This document shows positions 58,543 through 64,000 of a DNA stretch of 64,000 nucleotides, piece by piece. This DNA is from Owenweeksia sp. (GTDB lineage Bacteria; Bacteroidota; Bacteroidia; Flavobacteriales; Schleiferiaceae): positions 186,001-250,000 of the forward strand of contig NZNV01000008.1 of assembly GCA_002695025.1 (NCBI GenBank). The letters are read 5' to 3'. A model generated the notes under the pieces. It ran no database searches. It was not told the DNA's origin and saw nothing but the letters and a program-made list of their open reading frames with translations. A program made the position numbers and the translations under genes. Every line of letters starts with the position of its first letter. Within the stretch, counting starts at the first letter, position 1.

Positions 58543-61041
58543 ATGCGAAGAGTACTGTTGTGCCTGAGTGCACTTTTTATATTTTCCCTATCCCATGCGC
58601 AGATCTCCACTACCAAAAGCCTTCAGCAACTGGCTTTGGAAGGAGGCGGAACGTATGAGATAGGCGGTATTACCATTACCGGTTCAGACAACCTGGACCA
58701 CCAGGTTATTCTTTTGATTTCAGGTTTAAAAGTGGGGCAAAAGATAGAACTGCCTGGGGAAGAAACTACACGCGCCATCAAGAACCTCTGGAACCAGCGT
58801 CTCTTTGACGATATTGGCATTTTCATTACCGAGATCAAAGGCAATGTGGCTTTCCTGGAAATCCGCCTGAAGGAGTTGCCCAAGCTCAGTAAGTACTATA
58901 TCAAAGGTATCCGCAAGTCCAAACAAGACAACCTTCGGGAAGAGATCAACCTCTCCAGTGGTACCATCGTAACCGAAAACCTCATCGTAAACACGGAGAA
59001 CATTGCCCGTGAATACTTTGTGGAAAAGGGATATCTCAATGCCGAAGTGGACGTGGTGAAACGTATTGATACCACCTCCAACAATGCGGTTATCCTGGGG
59101 GTAATTGTAGACCGTGGCGAAAAGGTAAAGATCAAGGAAATAGAGTTTGAGGGCAATGAAAACCTCTCTGACCGCAAGCTGCGCAAGGCCATGAAGGAAA
59201 CCAAGCGCAAACGCATCTGGAACATCTTCAAATCCTCCAAGTTCATTCGTGATGATTACGAGGAAGACAAGCACAAGATCATTGAAAAGTACAACCAGAA
59301 TGGTTACCGTGATGCCCGCATCGTGCATGACACCATCTATAAGATCAAGGATGATCGGATAGAAATTGACATGACCATTGAAGAGGGCCATAAGTATTAC
59401 TTCCGGGATATAACCTGGCTGGGGAATACCAAGTACAGCAATGAAACCCTTTCCAAGATCCTCAACATTCAGAAAGGTGATGTGTACGATGCGGCCTACC
59501 TGCAGGAAAGATTATTCCTGGACCCTCAGGGTGGTGATGTAAGCTCGCTTTACCTGGACAATGGGTACCTCTTCTTTGACCTCAACCCGGTGGAAGTACT
59601 GGTGGAAAATGATTCCATTGACATTGAAATGCGGATACGCGAAGGCCGTCAGGCTACTATTAGCAAGGTTACCGTGGTGGGTAATGACCGTACCAATGAT
59701 CACGTTATCATGCGCGAATTGCGCACCAAGCCGGGAGAGCTTTTCCGCAGATCAGACATCCAGCGTAGTATGCGTGAACTGCAGCAGCTTGGGTATTTTG
59801 AGCCTACCGAACTGAACGTAAACCCGAGGCCCAATGCCGAAACCGGAACGGTGGATATTGAATATTCTGTAGTAGAACGTTCTACCAGTCAGCTGGAATT
59901 ACAGGGTGGTTACGGTGCCGGACGCATTGTTGGTACACTGGGCCTGAACTTCAATAACTTCTCCGCCCGTAACATATTCAACAAAAGAGCCTGGAAACCG
60001 CTACCTTCCGGTGACGGACAAACCATCAACCTGAGAGCCCAGAGCAACGGCTTGTTCTACCAGTCGTACAGCGCCTCCTTTACCGAGCCCTGGCTGGGCG
60101 GTAAAAAACCGAACTCATTAACTGTTTCACTATACCACAATATCCAGAACCTGAACGGGCGCTCCAAGGACGATCCTTTAAGACAATCCCTTACCATTAC
60201 CGGGGTTACCGTAGGATTGGGACAACGCCTCAAGTGGCCGGATGATTATTTTACCCTGTACAATGCGGTGGACTACCAGGTATATAACCTCCGGAGATAC
60301 CCGCTGGCCGGGATACAGTTTACCGAGGGCCAGGTACACAACCTGGCGTTGCGCTCCACCTTTGGACGTAATAGCACCGATTATCCGATCTACCCGCGCA
60401 GGGGTTCCCTTTTTAATGTTACAGTAGAGGCTACACCTCCTTATTCTTTGCTCAACGGACGCGACTACAGCTCACTGAGCGATCCCGAGAAATACGAATT
60501 GCTGGAATACTACAAACTGAAAGTGAACAGCAGCTGGTTTACCGAAATATTCAATAAGGCGGTGATTAAAACGGCCGGGGAGTTCGGTTACCTGGGAGCT
60601 TATAATGATGACGTGGGCCTTCCTCCCTTTGAGCGTTTTTACGTAGGTGGTGACGGTTTACAGAACTTTGTACTGGATGGCCGTGAGATCATCGGCTTGA
60701 GAGGTTACCCCAACAACCAGATCGTTCCCAACGGGGGCGGTTCTTCCAACCTGGGGGGAGCACTCTACAATAAGTTTACTTTAGAATTGCGTTACCTTAT
60801 CACTGAAAACCCTAGTGCCCAGATATTTATGCTTTCATTCCTGGAAGCCGGTAACAACTATGATACTTTCGAGAACTATCAGCCGTTTAGATTAAAACGA
60901 TCGGCTGGTGCCGGGGTGCGTATTTTTATGCCCATGTTCGGACTTCTGGGAATTGACTTTGGTTACGGATTTGACGCCATTCCCGGGCAGCTCCAACCCT
61001 CTGGGTGGAACACGCACTTCATAATTGGCCAGCAATTTTAA
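58543..61041 (+). CDS. bamA: Outer membrane protein assembly factor BamA
   Basis: The 832-residue protein has a signal peptide to about 20, POTRA repeats at about 38-450 (GGITITGSDNLDHQVIL, KIKEIEFEGNENLSDRKL, ISKVTVVGNDRTNDHVIMREL), and a barrel at about 460-832 ending in a terminal Phe (FIIGQQF). The barrel includes the conserved lid motif IIGLRGYPN (VRGF-type). BamA inserts barrels into the outer membrane. It lies 7 bp after uppS. Confidence 0.96.
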   Translation: MRRVLLCLSALFIFSLSHAQISTTKSLQQLALEGGGTYEIGGITITGSDNLDHQVILLISGLKVGQKIELPGEETTRAIKNLWNQRLFDDIGIFITEIKGNVAFLEIRLKELPKLSKYYIKGIRKSKQDNLREEINLSSGTIVTENLIVNTENIAREYFVEKGYLNAEVDVVKRIDTTSNNAVILGVIVDRGEKVKIKEIEFEGNENLSDRKLRKAMKETKRKRIWNIFKSSKFIRDDYEEDKHKIIEKYNQNGYRDARIVHDTIYKIKDDRIEIDMTIEEGHKYYFRDITWLGNTKYSNETLSKILNIQKGDVYDAAYLQERLFLDPQGGDVSSLYLDNGYLFFDLNPVEVLVENDSIDIEMRIREGRQATISKVTVVGNDRTNDHVIMRELRTKPGELFRRSDIQRSMRELQQLGYFEPTELNVNPRPNAETGTVDIEYSVVERSTSQLELQGGYGAGRIVGTLGLNFNNFSARNIFNKRAWKPLPSGDGQTINLRAQSNGLFYQSYSASFTEPWLGGKKPNSLTVSLYHNIQNLNGRSKDDPLRQSLTITGVTVGLGQRLKWPDDYFTLYNAVDYQVYNLRRYPLAGIQFTEGQVHNLALRSTFGRNSTDYPIYPRRGSLFNVTVEATPPYSLLNGRDYSSLSDPEKYELLEYYKLKVNSSWFTEIFNKAVIKTAGEFGYLGAYNDDVGLPPFERFYVGGDGLQNFVLDGREIIGLRGYPNNQIVPNGGGSSNLGGALYNKFTLELRYLITENPSAQIFMLSFLEAGNNYDTFENYQPFRLKRSAGAGVRIFMPMFGLLGIDFGYGFDAIPGQLQPSGWNTHFIIGQQF

Positions 61042-61063
61042 TTTAATTAATTTCGCCCGGCTT

Positions 61064-61570
61064 ATGAGGAATTTACTCATTTTACTAATTGGTCTGGTTT
61101 TTGGAACTCAGGGTTTTGCACAGCGTTTTGCTATAGTAGACAGTGAGTTGATCCTTACCAAAATGCCTGAACATAAACAGGCTCAAAACCAACTGGATCA
61201 ATTGTCACAACGTTGGCAAGGAGAAGTGGAAGCACTTCAGTCAGAAGTAGCTGCTTTACAAAAAGCCTACAATGCTGAAAAAGTTCTTTTAACAGAGGAA
61301 ATGCAACAGGAACGCCTGGATGCCATTAAGGTAAAGGAACAGGAAGTTAAAGACCTGCAACATAAGTACTTTGGCCCTACCGGTGAAATTTTCAAAAAGC
61401 GCCAGGAACTGATCCGTCCTATACAGGATCAGATCTACAACGCGGTACAGGAAGTGGCCCGCAGGCGTAAACTGGACGTTGTGTTTGACAAGAGTAGTGA
61501 CCTGATTACCCTTTACAGTAACCAGCAGGTAGACATCAGCGATGAGGTGCTGGAAAAATTAGGTTACTGA
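61064..61570 (+). CDS. OmpH/Skp-family periplasmic chaperone, first copy
   Basis: The start is set at ATG 61064 (168 residues), since the longer frame begins inside bamA. A signal peptide ends GFAQ. The mature part opens FAIVDSELILTKMPEHKQAQNQL, and a long coiled coil with heptad-like E, Q and K residues follows. Skp-type trimers hold unfolded barrels in the periplasm for BamA, which is encoded just upstream. Confidence 0.9.
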   Translation: MRNLLILLIGLVFGTQGFAQRFAIVDSELILTKMPEHKQAQNQLDQLSQRWQGEVEALQSEVAALQKAYNAEKVLLTEEMQQERLDAIKVKEQEVKDLQHKYFGPTGEIFKKRQELIRPIQDQIYNAVQEVARRRKLDVVFDKSSDLITLYSNQQVDISDEVLEKLGY

Positions 61571-61597
61571 TTAAATTAAAATTGAAATAACAGTACG

Positions 61598-62116
61598 ATG
61601 AAAAAACAATTAGCGATTTTGGTATTAGCCCTGGGGTTAATGACAAGTTTCAGTGCCGTGGCCCAACAAAAGATCGGTCATATCAATGCAGACGAGTTAT
61701 TACAGATGATGCCGGAAACCAAAACTGCACAGCAGCAACTGGAAACCTATGGACGCCAGCTTGAAAAAGATCTCAAGGATATGGAAACCGAGCTACAGAC
61801 CAAGGTTCAAAGCTTCCGCGAAAACCAAAAAGTGATGACTGAACTGGCCCGCGAAAATAAATCGCGTGAGATACAGGAATTGCAACTTCGCATACAGGAG
61901 TACAGCCAAAAGGCCCAGGAAGACCTTCAGCAAAAGCAGGTGGAATTACTTACTCCCATCATTGAAAAAGCTACCAATGCCGTTCAGGACGTGGCCAAGG
62001 AAAACGGTTTCACTTACATCCTGGACAGCTCACCCAGCAAAGCTGTAGTAATATTTGCAGCCGATAAAAGCGAGGACCTTATGCCTAAGGTAAAAGCTAA
62101 ACTGGCCATCCAGTAA
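61598..62116 (+). CDS. OmpH/Skp-family periplasmic chaperone, second copy
   Basis: This 172-residue paralogue has a signal peptide ending AVAQ and opens KIGHINADELLQMMPETKTAQQQL, the same layout as the copy 27 bp upstream. It again has a coiled coil and a C-terminal beta-segment (GFTYILDSSPSKAVVIFA). It is the last gene before a clear terminator. Confidence 0.92.
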   Translation: MKKQLAILVLALGLMTSFSAVAQQKIGHINADELLQMMPETKTAQQQLETYGRQLEKDLKDMETELQTKVQSFRENQKVMTELARENKSREIQELQLRIQEYSQKAQEDLQQKQVELLTPIIEKATNAVQDVAKENGFTYILDSSPSKAVVIFAADKSEDLMPKVKAKLAIQ

Positions 62117-62150
62117 TAACCGCTACACGCATTTAAAGAGTATATTAGTG

Positions 62151-62186
62151 CCGCTGTTCCTTCAATGGAGCAGCGGTTTTTTATTT
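62151..62186 (+). terminator. Rho-independent terminator after the second skp-like gene
   Basis: A 10-bp stem with one G-U pair (62151-62160 and 62167-62176, loop TTCAAT) is followed by TTTTTTATTT. It ends the envelope series, 35 bp past the stop, and lies just before murI. Confidence 0.9.
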
Positions 62187-62193
62187 CCAGACC

Positions 62194-62994
62194 ATGACCA
62201 ACAGACCCATAGGTATTTTTGACAGTGGGGTAGGCGGACTCACTGTTGCAGCCGCTATCAAAAAACATCTTCCGGATGAATCTTTCATCTATTTCGGTGA
62301 TACCCGTCACACACCCTATGGTGATAAATCAAGGGATACCGTACAAACTTACTCGCGCGAAATAACCGAGTTTCTCCTGAGCCAGGATTGCAAAGCCATT
62401 GTGATAGCCTGTAATACTGCTTCGGCACTGGCTTATCAGAAACTGGTAAAGAAATTCCCGGATGTTCCTATTATCAATGTGGTGGATCCCGTGGTAAACT
62501 ACGTAGCCGAGCATGCCAAAGGCAAAGTGGGGATTATAGCCACCCGAGCCACTACCCAGTCCGGGATCTACAAGAAAAGCCTGCTGGCCAAAAAACCTAA
62601 ACTCCAGGTAGTTTCAGCCGCAACTCCTCTTTTGGTAGGTATTGCCGAAGAAGACTTTACCCATACGGACATTAGTCGTGGTGCCATTAAAGCCTATCTC
62701 AACAATGATGACTTCAGTAAGCTTTCCCTGCTCATATTAGGATGTACCCACTTTCCTTTATTCCAAACGGAGATCGAGAGTTTTTATGAAGGTAAAACGG
62801 AGGTTGTAGACTCTCCGGAGCTGGTGGCCCATCACCTTAAATCGGTATTGGTAGAACACAAAATCCTTAATGAGAAAGAGAGAGAAAAGGCTTCGTACCG
62901 CTTTTATGTATCGGAAAAAACCAAGGCTTTTTCACGCATTGCCCGTAATTTTTTTGGGGAGAATATTACCCTTACTGAAAAGGTACTTTCCTGA
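62194..62994 (+). CDS. murI: Glutamate racemase
   Basis: The 266-residue enzyme makes D-glutamate for peptidoglycan. It has IGIFDSGVGGLTVAAAIK, the first catalytic Cys in VIACNTASALAY, and the second in LILGCTHFPLF. It ends against the convergent hydrolase gene with no spare bases. It lies 8 bp after the terminator tail, so its promoter may overlap that hairpin, or it may depend on read-through. Confidence 0.97.
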   Translation: MTNRPIGIFDSGVGGLTVAAAIKKHLPDESFIYFGDTRHTPYGDKSRDTVQTYSREITEFLLSQDCKAIVIACNTASALAYQKLVKKFPDVPIINVVDPVVNYVAEHAKGKVGIIATRATTQSGIYKKSLLAKKPKLQVVSAATPLLVGIAEEDFTHTDISRGAIKAYLNNDDFSKLSLLILGCTHFPLFQTEIESFYEGKTEVVDSPELVAHHLKSVLVEHKILNEKEREKASYRFYVSEKTKAFSRIARNFFGENITLTEKVLS

Positions 62995-63762
62995 TCAGGA
63001 TTCCAGGAAAGAGCTTACCAGCTCAAAGAATTCCTTTGGCTTTTCAGCGTGCAGCCAGTGCCCTGCTCCATCAATAGCTTCCAGCCTGGCACCGGGAAAA
63101 TGATCCAGGATCATCTCTTCGTCCTCATCCTGTATATACCAGGACTTGCCTCCCCGCACAAATAGGGTTTCCCCACTATAAATAGCATTAGGAGGCAGGG
63201 CATCTCCCACTTTTTTGATCTCGCGGGCAATTACAGGCACATTAAAACGCCAATCCAGCTTCCCCTTTTCTTTCCAGTAAAGACTCTTTAGCAAAAACTG
63301 ACGGGTTCCCTCCTCTTCTATCTCCGGACCAAAAGCCTCCTCTGCGTCCCCACGTGAATTTATAGTTTCCAGATCCAGCGATTGAAGGGCGGCAATGATC
63401 TTTTGGTGGTGGGGCTTATACGGTTTGGGAGCGATATCAGCCACTACCAGCTTTTCCACTCGCTCAGGGTTAAGCACCGCAAACAGCATCCCTACTTTGC
63501 CCCCCATACTATGGCCTAATATCAAGGCCTTTTCAATATGGTGTGCCTCCATATATTCCTGCAGGTCATCACTCATCAGTTCATAGGAGAATGCATCGCT
63601 GTGGGGACTTTTACCGTGGTTACGCATATCCAGGAGGTGCACACAATAGGTTTCCGACCATTTGCGCCCCAGGGTTTGCCAGTTGTCGCCACTACCAAAC
63701 ACCCCGTGCATAATGATCAGATGTTGATCTCCTTCACCTAATATTTTTGAATATAACTGCAT
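62995..63762 (-). CDS. Alpha/beta-hydrolase esterase, YbfF-like
   Basis: This 255-residue hydrolase has the oxyanion loop LIIMHGVFGSGDNWQTLGR, LDMRNHGKSPHS, and the nucleophile elbow LGHSMGGKVGM (Ser). The catalytic His lies in IDGAGHWLHAEKP near the C-terminus. YbfF-type enzymes cleave short acyl esters. No signal peptide is present, so it is cytosolic. Confidence 0.9.
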   Translation of the reverse strand: MQLYSKILGEGDQHLIIMHGVFGSGDNWQTLGRKWSETYCVHLLDMRNHGKSPHSDAFSYELMSDDLQEYMEAHHIEKALILGHSMGGKVGMLFAVLNPERVEKLVVADIAPKPYKPHHQKIIAALQSLDLETINSRGDAEEAFGPEIEEEGTRQFLLKSLYWKEKGKLDWRFNVPVIAREIKKVGDALPPNAIYSGETLFVRGGKSWYIQDEDEEMILDHFPGARLEAIDGAGHWLHAEKPKEFFELVSSFLES

Positions 63763-63835
63763 CTCTAATTCTCCTTTGATTCTTCAACCCTGTCAAATGG
63801 CGTAAGTTCAGACTTCGGCAGCCCTCTTAATTTGC

Positions 63836-63843
63836 TACTTTTG
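63836..63843 (+). promoter_or_regulatory. -7 promoter element of metG
   Basis: TACTTTTG is a perfect TAnnTTTG match 22 bp before the ATG at 63866. I see no riboswitch-like structure in the short leader. Confidence 0.55.
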
Positions 63844-63865
63844 CGGGCAAAGCGCAAAAATACGA

Positions 63866-64000
63866 ATGTCAGCACCAAAACGATATACAGTTACTGCCGC
63901 CCTGCCTTATGCTAACGGCCCCGTACACATTGGCCACCTGGCCGGATGCTACCTGCCTGCAGATATTTATGTGCGTTACCTGCGTCAGAATGAAAAGGAT
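63866..64000 (+). CDS. metG: Methionyl-tRNA synthetase (3' truncated by window edge)
   Basis: The first 45 codons are visible and open [27 protein letters not shown], the class I synthetase HIGH motif in its MetG-specific setting. The frame is open to the last base, so the gene continues past the window. Confidence 0.93.
   Translation, partial: MSAPKRYTVTAALPYANGPVHIGHLAGCYLPADIYVRYLRQNEKD

Noticed and set aside
1-64000. Mobile elements, CRISPR arrays, prophage, tRNA and rRNA genes
   Set aside because: I found no transposase or integrase gene, no regular short repeats with spacers, no cloverleaf-like sequence and no rRNA-like sequence. Most other open frames are shadows of the genes listed.

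Overview
The window is chromosomal DNA of a member of the Bacteroidota, most likely a marine or aquatic Flavobacteriales-type bacterium; the genus cannot be decided from the sequence alone. The support is consistent. Secreted proteins carry type IX secretion (T9SS) C-terminal sorting domains of type A and type B. There are two TonB-dependent receptors with N-terminal carboxypeptidase-regulatory-like domains, many lipoproteins, and the gene order rplM-rpsI-rpsB-tsf. Many genes have the Bacteroidota -7 promoter element TAnnTTTG just upstream of the start codon. Coding density is very high (about 3 kb non-coding by my count of the gaps), with many short gene overlaps. I see no tRNA, rRNA, CRISPR array, insertion sequence or prophage.

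Layout. 1-4712: the end of an RskA-type anti-sigma factor gene, a LuxE-like acyl-protein synthetase, a small lipoprotein and a Na/phosphate cotransporter. 4831-16282: a probable phosphate-response region, with a 1597-residue secreted cupredoxin/OB-fold/lamin-tail protein, a TonB-dependent receptor, a beta-helix lipoprotein and a PhoB/PhoR-like two-component pair. 16247-25574: a glycosyltransferase; trmB, an alkyltransferase-like gene and rsmI; frr and pyrH; a PKD-domain secreted protein; a LytTR response regulator; and tsf, rpsB, rpsI and rplM. 25789-33207: a secreted M43 metalloprotease with two small envelope genes, polA, and a membrane metallophosphoesterase. 33204-36551: four tightly overlapping envelope genes (S41 peptidase lipoprotein, beta-barrel, retropepsin-PDZ lipoprotein, DUF2141). 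36606-49417: a long minus-strand series with a stand-alone type B sorting domain protein, an NHL-like lipoprotein, a PorV-like barrel, a TonB-dependent receptor, a lipoprotein, two large secreted proteins and a secreted endonuclease/phosphatase-fold enzyme. 49494-56915: an AsmA-like protein, a small protein, an RsuA/RluB-type pseudouridine synthase, a YraN-like nuclease, an LD-carboxypeptidase, pdxJ, a CBS-domain protein and nadK. 56974-64000: the envelope biogenesis series DUF6089-uppS-bamA-skp-skp-murI, an alpha/beta hydrolase, and the start of metG.

The most interesting signal is a repeated DNA motif, TTAA-N7-TTAA (two half sites 11 bp apart). It resembles the Pho boxes of Bacillus and cyanobacteria. 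I find it five times in intergenic DNA: three times between the beta-helix lipoprotein and the phoB-like gene, once before the 1597-residue secreted protein, and once before the secreted nuclease-fold enzyme. In three of the four promoter contexts a perfect TAnnTTTG element lies 31-37 bp downstream. This suggests, but does not prove, a phosphate-starvation regulon that joins outer-membrane uptake with T9SS-secreted proteins that could release phosphate from extracellular nucleic acid or organophosphate.
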